Source: Klenkia soli (GTDB lineage Bacteria; Actinomycetota; Actinomycetes; Mycobacteriales; Geodermatophilaceae). From it: a stretch of DNA of 64,000 nt. Positions within the stretch are counted from its first letter, which is position 1. Each line of letters begins with the position of its first letter. The DNA is taken from positions 1 through 64,000 of the forward strand of contig NZ_FNIR01000011.1 of NCBI RefSeq assembly GCF_900103975.1, written 5' to 3'. This document shows, piece by piece, positions 45,381-55,117 of this stretch. A model generated the notes under the pieces. The model was given only the letters and a program-made list of their open reading frames with translations, was not told the DNA's origin and did not search any database. The translations under genes and the position numbers were made by a program.

Positions 45381-46319
45381 ATGTCCGCATCCCGTCCTCC
45401 TGCCCGCCTGTGCCGCATCGCCGGCCGTGCGCTCACCGTCGCCGGCCTCGGGGTCGGGGTGTGGTTGGCCGGTCAGGCCGCTGCGTCCGCCTCGGCCGAG
45501 GAGCCCGCCGCCGGTTCGCTGCTGTCGGGCGTCACGGCCCCGGTCGCCGACCTGGTGGGCGAGGTCGCGGCGCCGGTCTCGCAGGTGGTCGCCCCGGTCT
45601 CACAGGTGGCAGCCCCGGTCGTCGCGCCGGTGGCGCACACCGCGGCGCCCGTGGTGCAGGCCGTCGCGGCACCGGTCGCACCGGTCATCGCACCGGTGGC
45701 GCAGGCCGTGGCGCCCGTGGTCCGCGCGGCGACCCCTGTGGTCGCCCCGGTGGTGGCCCCGGTGGTCTCGGCCGTGCAGCCCGTGGTGGCCGCCGTGACC
45801 CCGCTGACCAGCGCTCTCGCCCCCGTGACCAGCGCCCTGAGCCCGATCACGCACGCACTGACCCCCGTCACCGACGCCCTCGCCCCGGTCGCCGAGGCGT
45901 TGGCGCCGGTCGTCGGCACCCCGGGTCCGGTCGCCGGCCCCCTGCTCGCATCGCCCTCCGCCGGTCCCGTCGCCCCCGGCGAACCCACGGCCACCTCGTC
46001 CGATGTGGCGGCCGGTGGCAGCTCGGCCGCCACGGGCACCGCCCGCGGGTCCGGCGTCACCGCCGGCCCGGACCCGGTCACCGCCGTCCCGACCGTGCCC
46101 ACCGACGGCCCGGCCTCCCCCGCCGCCCCGGCCCCGGCCTTCCCCGGCGCGGGCGGGTCGACCGGCAGCGCCTCCGGTGGCCTTGACGCCGACCAGACCG
46201 CGGCCGACCTCGCCGCTGCCGTCCTGGCCGCCGACGCCTCCGGGCTCGCCGCGGCCGCGCACACCGCCCGCGACGCCGCGGGCAACACCGCCTTCGACCC
46301 CTCCTTCTCGCCCGACTGA
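45381..46319 (+). CDS. Secreted Ala-Pro-Val repeat protein, locus 1
   Basis: A 312-residue exported protein of no family known to me. Residues 1-39 are a signal peptide (RRNA-like basic start, TVAGLGVGVWLAGQAAASA, then AEEP). Residues about 51-180 are a degenerate repeat of the kind APVxxVxAPV, where Pro-Val pairs recur every 4-7 residues. The rest is Pro/Ala/Gly/Thr-rich with an Ala-rich helix-like patch, and the C-terminus is AFDPSFSPD. A paralogue at 55194 ends in AEPSFSPD. ATG with GGAGGTGA upstream. Followed by the chaplin-like gene. Likely cell-surface or matrix protein. Confidence 0.8.
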   Translation: MSASRPPARLCRIAGRALTVAGLGVGVWLAGQAAASASAEEPAAGSLLSGVTAPVADLVGEVAAPVSQVVAPVSQVAAPVVAPVAHTAAPVVQAVAAPVAPVIAPVAQAVAPVVRAATPVVAPVVAPVVSAVQPVVAAVTPLTSALAPVTSALSPITHALTPVTDALAPVAEALAPVVGTPGPVAGPLLASPSAGPVAPGEPTATSSDVAAGGSSAATGTARGSGVTAGPDPVTAVPTVPTDGPASPAAPAPAFPGAGGSTGSASGGLDADQTAADLAAAVLAADASGLAAAAHTARDAAGNTAFDPSFSPD

Positions 46320-46426
46320 CGGACGCCCGCTCAGCCTCTGCGCGCTGAGCACGGCCCGACCCGGCCCGCCCGCTGTGCGGGACCGGTCCCCCTCAGTCCG
46401 GCACCACTCCCGAGAAGGACCTCGTC

Positions 46427-47443
46427 ATGAACATCTGGATCACGCGCGGCCTGCAGACGGCGCTGCTCACCGGTGGCCTCCTGGCCGTCGGCAGCGGCAT
46501 CGCCTCCGCCGACGACAGCATCGACCTGACCGTCCCGGTCACCGTCTCCGACAACGCGATCGCGCTGCTCGGCACCGCGACCACCGCACCGACGGCCCCG
46601 GCCGCACCCGCGGCCGACCTGTCCGTGGACCTGGGCGCGATCAGCGTCTCGGTGCCGGTCACCGTCAGCGGCAACGCCGTCGGCGTCCTGGGCGACACCG
46701 CCACCACCGGCAGCGCCACCCCGACGCCGGCACCCACGTCCGCGGACGGCGGCGGCACCGACGTCGACCTGCCGATCACCGTCACGGGCAACACGGTCGG
46801 CGTGCTCGGCGACGCCACCGCCCAGGGCACCGCCCCGGCCGGCACGACCGGTGACGACGGCGGCGGCATCGACGTCACCGCACCGGTCCTGGTCGGCGGC
46901 AACGCCGTCGGGGTCCTGGGCGACGCCACCGCCGGCACCACCACCCCGGCCGACACCGGCACGGGCACCGGCACCGGCACCGGCGCCGGCAGCAGCGGCG
47001 GCGGCGTCGACGTCACCGCACCGATCACCGCCTGCGGCAACGCCGTCGGGGTCCTCGGCGACGCCGCCGGCACCTGCACCCTCCCCGCCGGCACCCCCGG
47101 TGGTGGCGGTGGCATCGACGTCGACGTCCCCGTGACCGCCTGCGGCAACGGCATCGCCCTGCTGGGCGACGCCTCGGCCACCTGCGGCACCCCCGGTACG
47201 CCGACCACCCCGGTCCCGCCGATCACCGGTGACCCCCAGGGTCCCCGGACCGACGGCCCGCTGGGGATCACCCCGGTCGCCCTCCAGGGCACGCCGACGG
47301 CCACCGGCACCCCGGTGACCGGCACGACCGACGCCGGCTCGCTGGCCTACACCGGCAGCGACCTCGGCACCCCGCTGCTGGCCGGTCTGCTCGCCCTGCT
47401 GCTCGGGGCCGCGCTCAGCACGGTGCGGCGCCGCACCAGCTGA
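46427..47443 (+). CDS. Chaplin-like six-repeat surface protein with LAYTG sorting signal
   Basis: A 338-residue secreted protein. Signal peptide residues 1-28 (GIASA then DDS). Six repeats of about 20 residues follow the pattern VPVTVSGNAVGVLGDAT: near 32-51, 72-92, 112-131, 148-167, 194-217 and 230-253. The last two carry a Cys pair (ACGN...GTC and ACGN...ATC), as in chaplin domains, whose core is also VxVCGNxVxVxG. Linkers are Thr/Gly/Pro-rich. The C-terminus has LAYTG (306-310), a hydrophobic helix and RRR, a class E sortase (LAxTG) anchor. Probable wall-anchored amyloid-like surface protein. ATG with AAGGA. Confidence 0.85.
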   Translation: MNIWITRGLQTALLTGGLLAVGSGIASADDSIDLTVPVTVSDNAIALLGTATTAPTAPAAPAADLSVDLGAISVSVPVTVSGNAVGVLGDTATTGSATPTPAPTSADGGGTDVDLPITVTGNTVGVLGDATAQGTAPAGTTGDDGGGIDVTAPVLVGGNAVGVLGDATAGTTTPADTGTGTGTGTGAGSSGGGVDVTAPITACGNAVGVLGDAAGTCTLPAGTPGGGGGIDVDVPVTACGNGIALLGDASATCGTPGTPTTPVPPITGDPQGPRTDGPLGITPVALQGTPTATGTPVTGTTDAGSLAYTGSDLGTPLLAGLLALLLGAALSTVRRRTS

Positions 47444-47456
47444 CCGGCACCGCCCC

Positions 47457-47485
47457 GGCCCGGCCGTCCTCGCGACGGCCGGGCC
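47457..47485. terminator. Bidirectional terminator hairpin
   Basis: Perfect 12-bp stem, arms GGCCCGGCCGTC and GACGGCCGGGCC, loop CTCGC. It lies between the convergent stops of the chaplin-like gene (47443) and the GntR gene (47514). Confidence 0.7.
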
Positions 47486-47513
47486 GTCGGCATGCCCGGA
47501 TGTTCCACGTGGA

Positions 47514-48248
47514 TCAGGTGCCGAGCTCGACCGTCATCTGCACCTCGTACCGCTCGCCGTGGTAGGTCGAGATGTCGTGCTCGACCGGCCGTCCCCGGCT
47601 CCACGAGATGCGGTCGAAGACCAGCACCGACCGGCCCGCGGCCAGGCCCAGGTGCACCCCGGTCGCCCGGTCCACCTCGGCGGCGCGGACGGTCTGCTCC
47701 GCGCGGTCGATCGGGCAGCCGTACTCCTCGGCCAGCAACGTGTACAGCGACCCGCTGAGGTCGCGCTCGCCCAGGCCGGGCAGCAGGTCGGCGACGTACC
47801 AGCCGTCGTCCACCGACATCGGCTGGCCGTCGGCCAGCCGCACCCGGCGGACGTGCCAGGCCGGGGCCCCGGCCGGCAGCTCCAGCGCCCGCCGGGTCGC
47901 GGCCGGCGGCACGGCGCGCTCGACGTCGAGCACCACCGTGGACGGCGTGAGCCCCAGCCGGCGCATGTCCTCGTGGAAGGAGGCCAGGTGGAGCTTCGAC
48001 CGCGCCTTGCGCTCGGCCACGAACGTGCCCTTGCCGCGCACCCGCACCAGCACGCCCTCGCTGACCAGCTGGCCGATGGCCTCGCGCACGGTGATCCGGC
48101 TGACCCCGTGCTCCACGCACAGCTGCCGCTCGCCCGGCAGCGGGGTGCCCGCCGGCAACCGGGCGGCCAGCTCGGTCAGCCGTCCGCGCAGCTGCTCGTG
48201 CTTGGGCACCAGGCCGTCGACGATCAGCGGCTCGGTCACGGCGCTCAT
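47514..48248 (-). CDS. GntR/HutC-family regulator of GlcNAc genes (DasR/NagR type)
   Basis: A 244-residue regulator. Winged helix-turn-helix: PGERQLCVEHGVSRITVREAI then GVLVRVRGKGTFVAE. The C-terminal UTRA domain (about 95-240) would bind a phosphorylated amino sugar. It is the last gene of the EIIC-nagA-nagB-gntR operon (4 nt after nagB), and a dre-like site lies upstream of that operon, so autoregulation and control of both strands of the PTS are probable. Confidence 0.92.
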   Translation of the reverse strand: MSAVTEPLIVDGLVPKHEQLRGRLTELAARLPAGTPLPGERQLCVEHGVSRITVREAIGQLVSEGVLVRVRGKGTFVAERKARSKLHLASFHEDMRRLGLTPSTVVLDVERAVPPAATRRALELPAGAPAWHVRRVRLADGQPMSVDDGWYVADLLPGLGERDLSGSLYTLLAEEYGCPIDRAEQTVRAAEVDRATGVHLGLAAGRSVLVFDRISWSRGRPVEHDISTYHGERYEVQMTVELGT

Positions 48249-48252
48249 CGTG

Positions 48253-49041
48253 TCACCAGCCCTGCGTCGCCAGCTTGTGCGCCAGCACGTACCGGTAGTA
48301 CTCGGCCCGGGCCAGCCGGGACGCCGCCGCGTCGTCGACGACCACCGTGACGTGCGGGTGCAGCTGCAGCACCGAGCCGGGGCACGACGCGCTCACCGGG
48401 CCCTCGACGGCGTCGGCCACCGCGGCGGCCTTGGCCTCGCCGGTGGCCACCAGCACCAGGTGCCGCGCCTCCCGGATCGTGGCCAGGCCCTGGGTGATGA
48501 CGTGCCGCGGCACGGCCTCGACGTCGTCGCCGAAGAAGCGGGCGTTGTCGAGGCGGGTGCGCTCGGTGAGCGTCTTGACCCGGGTGCGGCTGGCCAGCGA
48601 CGAGCCCGGCTCGTTGAACCCGACGTGCCCGTTGCCGCCGATGCCCAGCACCTGCACGGCGACCGGCCCGGCCGCCTGCAGCTGCGCCTCGTAGTCGACG
48701 GCGGCCTGCACCGGGTCGGCCGCGGAGCCGTCGGGACCGTGCACCTCCAGGCCGAGCTCGTCGGTGCACTCGCGCCGGATCACCTCGCGGTAGGACTCCG
48801 GGTGCCCCGCCGGCAGGCCCACGTACTCGTCGAGCAGGAACGCCCGGACGCCGTCGGCCGTCCACTCCCCCGCACGGTGCCGGGCCTGCATCTCGCGGTA
48901 GGCCAGCAGCGGCGAGGACCCGGTGGCCAACCCCAGCGCCACCGGACCGCCCCCCGCCTGGGCCGCGGTCACCGAGGCGATCACCGCGTCGGCGACGACG
49001 CGCCCGCAGTCCTCGGGGGTGGGCAGCAGCACGAGCTCCAA
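48253..49041 (-). CDS. nagB: Glucosamine-6-phosphate deaminase
   Basis: A 262-residue NagB that converts glucosamine 6-phosphate to fructose 6-phosphate and ammonia. Motifs: GLATGSSPLLAYREM (phosphate loop), FLLDEYVGLP (catalytic Asp), VLGIGGNGHVGFNEPGSSL, and FGDDVEAVPRHVITQGLA. The start is TTG at 49041, supported by GGAGG 8 nt upstream and a family-like MELVLLPTPEDCGRV N-terminus; a GTG at 49032 is less likely. 3 nt after nagA. Confidence 0.95.
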   Translation of the reverse strand: MELVLLPTPEDCGRVVADAVIASVTAAQAGGGPVALGLATGSSPLLAYREMQARHRAGEWTADGVRAFLLDEYVGLPAGHPESYREVIRRECTDELGLEVHGPDGSAADPVQAAVDYEAQLQAAGPVAVQVLGIGGNGHVGFNEPGSSLASRTRVKTLTERTRLDNARFFGDDVEAVPRHVITQGLATIREARHLVLVATGEAKAAAVADAVEGPVSASCPGSVLQLHPHVTVVVDDAAASRLARAEYYRYVLAHKLATQGW

Positions 49042-49044
49042 CGG

Positions 49045-50186
49045 TCAGTCCTCCATCAGGGGGTGACCCGCGGCGAGGACCGCCACGGGCACGAGGTCGG
49101 CATCGGTGACGAGCACGTCGGCCCGGGCGCCGGGGGTCAGCCGGCCGACGTCGGTGCGGCCCAGCAGGTCGGCCGGGGTCTGCGTGGCGGCGAGGACGGC
49201 GTCGGCCAGCGGGACTCCGGCGGCCACCGTGCAGCGGACGACGTCCAGCAGCCGGGCGGTGCCGCCGGCGATGGCCCCGCCGTCGGACAACCGGGCCACA
49301 CCGGCGGCGACGGTGACCGGCAGCCCGCCCAGCTGGTAGCCGCCGTCGGGCATCCCGGCCGCGGCCATCGCATCGCTGACCAGCGCGACCTGAGCCGGCC
49401 CGACCAGGTCGAAGACCATGGCCACGGTCTCGGGGGCGAGGTGCACGCCGTCGGCCACCAGCTCGAGCACCAGCTCGCCGCGACCGGCGGCGGCGAGGCA
49501 GGCACCCACCGGGCCGGGCGCCCGGGACAGCAGCGGCGGCATGCCGTTGAACAGGTGGGTGGCCGACACCCGACCGGTCGCCGCCGCGGACCGGACGGCC
49601 GCGGTCGTCACCGCCGCGGTCGCGTCGGTGTGCCCGAAGCTCGGCAGCGCACCGTGCTCCCGGAGGACGGCGACCAGCTCGTCGGCGTGCGCGGTCTCCG
49701 GCGCCAGGGTCGTGGAGACCACCACGCCGGCGGCCAGCAGCTCGCGCAGCAGCGCCGGGTCGCCGGGCAGCAGCGCGGCCGGGTCCTGCGCGCCGCACCG
49801 GGCGGTGGACAGGAACGGCCCCTCGAGGTGCACCCCGGCCAGCTCGCCGGACCGCACCAGCGGGGCCAGCAGCGCGATCCGCTCGTGCAGCGTCGCCGGC
49901 GGGGCCGAGACCAGGCTCGCGACCAGGGTCGTCGTCCCGTGCCGGCGGTGGTGGTCCGCCGCGGCACGCACCCCGGCGACGTCGCCGTCCGGGAAGCCGT
50001 GCCCGCCGCCGCCGTGGCAGTGCAGGTCGACCAGGCCGGGCAGCAGCAGCCGGTCCGGCGCCGCCGGGGGCAGGGCGCCGGGGAACCCGGCGGCCGGTCC
50101 GGCGTACCCGACCCGGCCGTCGACGACGGTGACCACACCGTCGTCGACGACCGAGCCGCCGGTGACCAGCCGGCCGCGGAGAACGG

Positions 50187-50190
<4 letters not shown>
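49045..50190 (-). CDS. nagA: N-acetylglucosamine-6-phosphate deacetylase, probable CTG start
   Basis: A 381-residue amidohydrolase giving glucosamine 6-phosphate and acetate. Metal and active-site motifs: LPGLVDLHCHGGGGHGF, GVHLEGPFLS, SFGHTDATAA, THLFNGMPPL and ALVSDAMAAAG. A family-like N-terminus (TVLRGRLVTGGSVVDDG) lies upstream of the first ATG, GTG or TTG that could be used, and the only fitting start is CTG at 50190. That CTG overlaps the TGA of the EIIC gene as CTGA, mirroring the ATGA/GTGA couplings elsewhere. A GTG near 50136 would delete the N-terminal strand. Confidence 0.88.
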
Positions 50191-51485
<1,295 letters not shown>

Positions 51486-51526
51486 CTCGATCTCCGGGTT
51501 CTCTTCGCGGGTGCCGGCCGGTACGG

Positions 51527-51542
51527 TCCGGTCATGACCAGT
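51527..51542. promoter_or_regulatory. dre-like operator for DasR/NagR-type GntR
   Basis: On the minus strand the site reads ACTGGTCATGACCGGA. The dre consensus is ACTGGTCTAGACCACT, so the TGGTC-NN-GACC core is perfect. The central GGTCATGACC is a 10-bp palindrome. It lies 42 bp upstream of the EIIC start and 68 bp upstream of EIIB, where it could control both directions. Confidence 0.72.
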
Positions 51543-51556
51543 TGACGGGGAGAATG

Positions 51557-51570
51557 GCGAACCTGTTCGC
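51557..51570. promoter_or_regulatory. Second palindrome in the PTS divergent region
   Basis: GCGAAC-CT-GTTCGC, a 6+2+6 perfect inverted repeat 40 bp before the EIIB start. A TTGACG -35-like hexamer precedes it at 51542-51547. Could be an operator for another regulator. Confidence 0.4.
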
Positions 51571-51609
51571 TCCCTGTCAACCACCCGTCCAGATCCCCGG
51601 AGGAATTTC

Positions 51610-51840
51610 GTGAGCAAGGCCGAGCAGATCGTCGCCGGACTGGGCGGGGCCCAGAACATCGAAGAGGTCGAGGGGTGCATCACCCGGCTGCGCACCGAGG
51701 TGCGTGACCCCTCCCTGGTCGACCAGGTGGCGCTCAAGGCCGCCGGTGCGCACGGCGTGCTGGTCGCCGGTTCGGTGGTCCAGGTCGTCGTCGGGCCCGA
51801 GGCCGACAGCCTCGCCGACGACGTCAACGACCTGCTGTGA
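51610..51840 (+). CDS. PTS EIIB, glucose/GlcNAc type
   Basis: A 76-residue stand-alone EIIB. The phosphorylated Cys23 is in the motif EGCITRLRTEV; LKAAGAHGVLVAGSVVQVVVGPEAD fits the rest of the domain. GTG start with GGAGGAATTTC upstream. It transfers phosphate from EIIA to the sugar bound by EIIC, the divergent gene. Its TGA overlaps EIIA's GTG. Confidence 0.94.
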   Translation: MSKAEQIVAGLGGAQNIEEVEGCITRLRTEVRDPSLVDQVALKAAGAHGVLVAGSVVQVVVGPEADSLADDVNDLL

Positions 51841-52298
51841 GCCTGCTGGTCGGCGCCCCGTTCGCCGGCACGCTGCTGGCGATCGAGGACGTCCCCGACC
51901 CGGTGTTCGCCGCGTCGATGGTCGGCGCGGGGGTGGGGGTCGAGCCGGGTCCGGACGCCGGGCTGGTCGATGTCGTCGCGCCGGTGACCGGGCGGCTGCT
52001 CAAGGTGCACCCGCACGCGTTCATCGTGCTCACGCCCGAGGGGCGCGGCGTGCTGGTGCACGTCGGCATCGACACCGTGAAGCTCGACGGCGCCCCGTTC
52101 ACGCTGCACGTCACCGAGGGCGACGAGGTGGCCGCCGGCGACCGCGTGGTGACCGTGGACGTGACCGCGGTGCGCGCGGCGGGGATGTCCCCGGTCAGCC
52201 CGGTGGTGGTCATGGACGCCGCCGCCGACACCATGCCCGAGGTCGCCGCAGGCACGCAGGTCGAGCCGGGCGCCGAGCTCTTCACCTGGCCCCGCTGA
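51837..52298 (+). CDS. crr: PTS EIIA, glucose type
   Basis: A 153-residue EIIA(Glc). The two active-site histidines are His60 (KVHPHAFIV) and the phosphorylated His75 (GVLVHVGIDTVKLDG). Beta-sandwich pattern and the FTLHVTEGDEVAAGD segment are typical. Overlaps EIIB (GTGA), so the two are co-translated. It receives phosphate from HPr, whose gene is not in the window. Confidence 0.94.
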   Translation: MSLLVGAPFAGTLLAIEDVPDPVFAASMVGAGVGVEPGPDAGLVDVVAPVTGRLLKVHPHAFIVLTPEGRGVLVHVGIDTVKLDGAPFTLHVTEGDEVAAGDRVVTVDVTAVRAAGMSPVSPVVVMDAAADTMPEVAAGTQVEPGAELFTWPR

Positions 52299-52318
52299 GG
52301 CCCAGCTCTCCGGACGGC

Positions 52319-52374
52319 GAGTGTGCAGTTGTCGGGGTCGGCGGGCCCCGACGCGGCCCGACAACTGCACACTC
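52319..52374. repeat. Long perfect inverted repeat between crr and a DUF559 gene
   Basis: Perfect 18-bp arms: GAGTGTGCAGTTGTCGGG at 52319-52336 and its complement at 52357-52374, around a 20-nt GC-rich spacer that itself can pair (GTCGG with CCGAC). It lies between convergent genes, so it may be a bidirectional terminator, but the arm sequence is unlike the GC-only terminators elsewhere in the window. Confidence 0.7.
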
Positions 52375-52394
52375 GACCCCGTGGCCGTAGGTGG

Positions 52395-53240
52395 TCAGCC
52401 CAGCAGGCGGGCGAGGCGGGTCAGGAGTGCGGTCGGGTCGCGACGGTCGGCGGCGGTCGCGAAGGTGACCCGCCACCCCGCGTCGGCGAGGGCGTCCAGC
52501 CGCCGTCGGTCGCGGGCGAGCTGACCGGGTTCACCGTGCCAGGCGCCGTCGTACTCCAGGGCGACCCTGCGCTCCGGCCAGGCGAAGTCGACCCGGGCGA
52601 CGAACCGCCCGCCGGCCTGCCGCACCACGAACTGGGCCACCGGCGCGGGTAGCCCGGAGCGCAGCACGAGGAGTCGCAACCAGGTCTCCGGCGGCGACTC
52701 GGCCAGCCCGTCGGCCAGGTCCAGGGCCTCGCGGGCCCGGGCGCAGCCCCGACCCGTGCGCCCGGCAGCGGCCGCGCGCAGGGCGTCCAACCGCAGCGAC
52801 CCCGACGACGTCCACCGGTCGGCGAAGGTCACGCCCTCGTCCAGCGACAGCCGGCCGAGCACCTCGAGGGCCGCGGCGTCGGCGCTGAGGAACCGCAGGC
52901 CGAGACCGGACACGACGTCGTCCGGGTGCAGGACCGCACGGCGGACCCGACACCCGGCCGCCCGGACCGGGTGCGTGCCCGGTGGCCGGGTCAGCTCCAG
53001 CAGGTCCTGGTCCCGGTCCGGGACGGGCAGCCGCCAGATCTGCAGCGCGGACGAGCCGGTCACCACGGCGTCGGGCCAGCGCACCAGGGCGGCCCGGGAC
53101 CGCAGGAGCGGGTCCTCGGGGACGTCCGCGGCGACGTGCACCCCGCGCAGGAGCACACGGACACGGGGGCCGCGGAGCACGTCCGTGGTCAGCCAGCCGG
53201 CTCGCACGGCGTCGGCACCGCGGAAGGGTTCGTCGAGCAC
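52395..53240 (-). CDS. DUF559-type endonuclease-like protein with AbiEi-like N-terminus
   Basis: A 281-residue protein. The N-terminal part (VLDEPFRGADAVRAGWLTTD through VLLRGVHVAAD) resembles AbiEi-type winged-helix proteins. The C-terminal about 100 residues are a Vsr/DUF559 PD-(D/E)xK-like domain: PETWLRLLVL, then RVDFAWPERRVALEYDGAWHG, holding the acidic residues expected of that fold. Common as solitary genes in actinobacteria; function uncertain. GTG at 53240 preferred for the family-like start; a GTG at 53285 is possible. Confidence 0.78.
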   Translation of the reverse strand: MLDEPFRGADAVRAGWLTTDVLRGPRVRVLLRGVHVAADVPEDPLLRSRAALVRWPDAVVTGSSALQIWRLPVPDRDQDLLELTRPPGTHPVRAAGCRVRRAVLHPDDVVSGLGLRFLSADAAALEVLGRLSLDEGVTFADRWTSSGSLRLDALRAAAAGRTGRGCARAREALDLADGLAESPPETWLRLLVLRSGLPAPVAQFVVRQAGGRFVARVDFAWPERRVALEYDGAWHGEPGQLARDRRRLDALADAGWRVTFATAADRRDPTALLTRLARLLG

Positions 53241-53337
53241 CCGGGCAGCCTCACCCACCGAATGGCCCGCACCGGGGTTGCCCACAGGTCCCGGCCCCCG
53301 GAGAGGACCGCGGACCCGCCGCGGCAGGCGCCCCTGG

Positions 53338-54384
53338 TCAGCTGAAGAGGGCTGAGTAGCCGTTCAGCGCCGGCTGGCCGCCGAGGTGGGCGTAGAGCAC
53401 CGTCGCGTCCCTCGCGATCTCGCCCGTGCGCACCAGCTCGATGGTCGCGGCCATCGACTTCCCCTCGTACACGGGGTCGGTGACCATGCCCTCGGTGCGG
53501 GCGGCGGTCTCCATCGCGCGCAGGGTGGTGTCGTCCGGGATGCCGTAGATGCCGGCGTGGAAGCGCTCGTCGAGCTCGACGTCGTCCAGCGTCAACGAGC
53601 GCTGGAGCCCGATCGCGGCGGCGGTGCGCTGGGCGATGCGCAGCACCTGGTCGCGGGTCTCGGCGGGCTTGGCCGAGGCGTCGACGCCCAGCACCCGGCG
53701 CGGGCGGCCGCCGTCCTCCTCGAGCTTGGCGAACCCGGCCACCATGCCGGCCTGCGTCGACCCGGTCACCGAGCAGACGACGACGGTGTCGAAGAAGACG
53801 CCGAGCGCGGCCTCCTGCTCGGCCACCTCGTAGGCCCAGCCGGCGAAGCCGTGGCCGCCGAGCGGGTGGTCCGACGCCCCGGCCGGGATGGCGTAGGGCT
53901 TGCCGCCGCGGGCCTCGATCTCGGCCAGCGCGGTCTCCCACGACTCCTTGAACCCGATGCCGAACCCGGCCTTCACCAGCCGGACGTCGGCGCCGGCCAG
54001 CCGGCTGATGAGGATGTTGCCGACCTTGTCGTAGACCGCGTCGGGCCAGTCGACCCAGCTCTCCTGCACGAGCACGCACGCAAGGCCCAGGTGCGCGGCG
54101 ACCGCGGCGACCTGCCGCGTGTGGTTGCTCTGCACCCCGCCGATCGAGACCAGGGTGTCGCAGCCCTGGGCGAGGGCGTCGGCGACCAGGTACTCGAGCT
54201 TGCGGGTCTTGTTCCCGCCGTAGGCGATGCCGGAGTTGCAGTCCTCGCGCTTGGCCCAGACCGCGGCGCCGCCCAGGTGCTCGGTCAGCCGGTCGAGGCG
54301 GTGCACGGGCGAGGGCCCGAACAGCAGCTTCGTGCGGGGGAAGTCGGCCAGCGTGGTCGGTGCAGTGGTCGATGCAGTGGTCAC
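53338..54384 (-). CDS. acdS: 1-aminocyclopropane-1-carboxylate deaminase
   Basis: A 348-residue PLP enzyme that opens ACC to 2-oxobutyrate and ammonia, lowering plant ethylene. The PLP lysine is Lys59 ([11 protein letters not shown]). Other diagnostic residues separate it from D-cysteine desulfhydrase: the Glu in DPVYEGKSM and the Leu in [15 protein letters not shown]. Also [18 protein letters not shown] start overlaps the stop of the upstream GntR gene, so the pair is co-translated. Points to a plant- or soil-associated life. Confidence 0.93.
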   Translation of the reverse strand: MTTASTTAPTTLADFPRTKLLFGPSPVHRLDRLTEHLGGAAVWAKREDCNSGIAYGGNKTRKLEYLVADALAQGCDTLVSIGGVQSNHTRQVAAVAAHLGLACVLVQESWVDWPDAVYDKVGNILISRLAGADVRLVKAGFGIGFKESWETALAEIEARGGKPYAIPAGASDHPLGGHGFAGWAYEVAEQEAALGVFFDTVVVCSVTGSTQAGMVAGFAKLEEDGGRPRRVLGVDASAKPAETRDQVLRIAQRTAAAIGLQRSLTLDDVELDERFHAGIYGIPDDTTLRAMETAARTEGMVTDPVYEGKSMAATIELVRTGEIARDATVLYAHLGGQPALNGYSALFS

Positions 54385-55031
54385 TCGGTCTCCTCGGTCA
54401 GCTCGGACAGCAGCGCCGTCCAGATGGCGGTCGTGGTGGCGACGGCGACGGCCACGTCGCCGTCCTGGCAGGCGGTGATCAACTGGTCGTGCAGCTCGAC
54501 CGAGGCGGCTCCGTGCGCCGCCGCGAAGCGTTGCCGCTCCAGCCGCCGCACGAGCGGGGTGAAGCGGTCGATCGTGGCCCGCACGGCACCGTTGCCGGCC
54601 CGGACGACGAGCACGTCGTGCAGCGCGTCGTCGCTGGTCAGCGCGTCGTCCACGGCTCCAGTGCGGACGGCGCGCGCGAACGCCGCGTTGGCGTCGCGCA
54701 TGGCCGCGACGTCGTCGGCGGTGACGTGCGGGACGGCGGTCCGCACGGCCAGTTCGTGCATGGCCGCGACCACCGCGGCGGCGTCCCGCACGATCCCGGG
54801 GACGACGGCGGTGACCCGGGTGTGGCTCTGGGGGACCGACTCCACGAGGCCTTCGTCCGCGAGCCGGGCGAGCGCCGCCCGCACCGGTGCGACCGACAGG
54901 TCGAGCCGGGTCGCCAGCTCGGCGTCCTTGACCACCCCACCGGGCGGCAGCTCACCGGTGACGATCGCCTCGCGCAGCCGCGCGAGCGCGACGTCGCGGA
55001 GCAGGAGACGGGGCGCGGGCACAACTGACAT
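54381..55031 (-). CDS. GntR/FCD-family regulator of acdS
   Basis: A 216-residue FadR-type regulator. Helix-turn-helix: [18 protein letters not shown], then [16 protein letters not shown]; the C-terminal FCD domain (about 85-205) has helix patterns and His/Asp positions for metal-ligand binding ([18 protein letters not shown]). ATG at 55031 lies inside a 19-bp palindrome. With TTGACA and TGAGAT elements upstream, a leaderless start at GTG 55022 is also possible. Control of acdS is inferred from coupling; acdS is more often Lrp-controlled. Confidence 0.88.
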   Translation of the reverse strand: MSVVPAPRLLLRDVALARLREAIVTGELPPGGVVKDAELATRLDLSVAPVRAALARLADEGLVESVPQSHTRVTAVVPGIVRDAAAVVAAMHELAVRTAVPHVTADDVAAMRDANAAFARAVRTGAVDDALTSDDALHDVLVVRAGNGAVRATIDRFTPLVRRLERQRFAAAHGAASVELHDQLITACQDGDVAVAVATTTAIWTALLSELTEETE

Positions 55032-55043
55032 CTCAGATGTCAG
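55025..55043. promoter_or_regulatory. 19-bp perfect palindrome at the GntR start
   Basis: CTGACATCTCAGATGTCAG is perfectly symmetrical about position 55034. It overlaps the ATG of the GntR gene and a possible -10 element, with a TTGACA -35 on the minus strand about 17 bp upstream. This is the size and place of an FCD-type autoregulatory operator. Confidence 0.65.
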
Positions 55044-55117
55044 AAGCGGTCCTGTCAAGACCGGACAGTGTTCGCAACCACCCCCGATACCGGTTCACCT
55101 CGACCGCGTGTCGAACG

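Noticed and set aside
53338-54384. D-cysteine desulfhydrase instead of ACC deaminase
   Set aside because: The Glu in DPVYEGKSM and Leu in [12 protein letters not shown] match the residues that distinguish true ACC deaminases.
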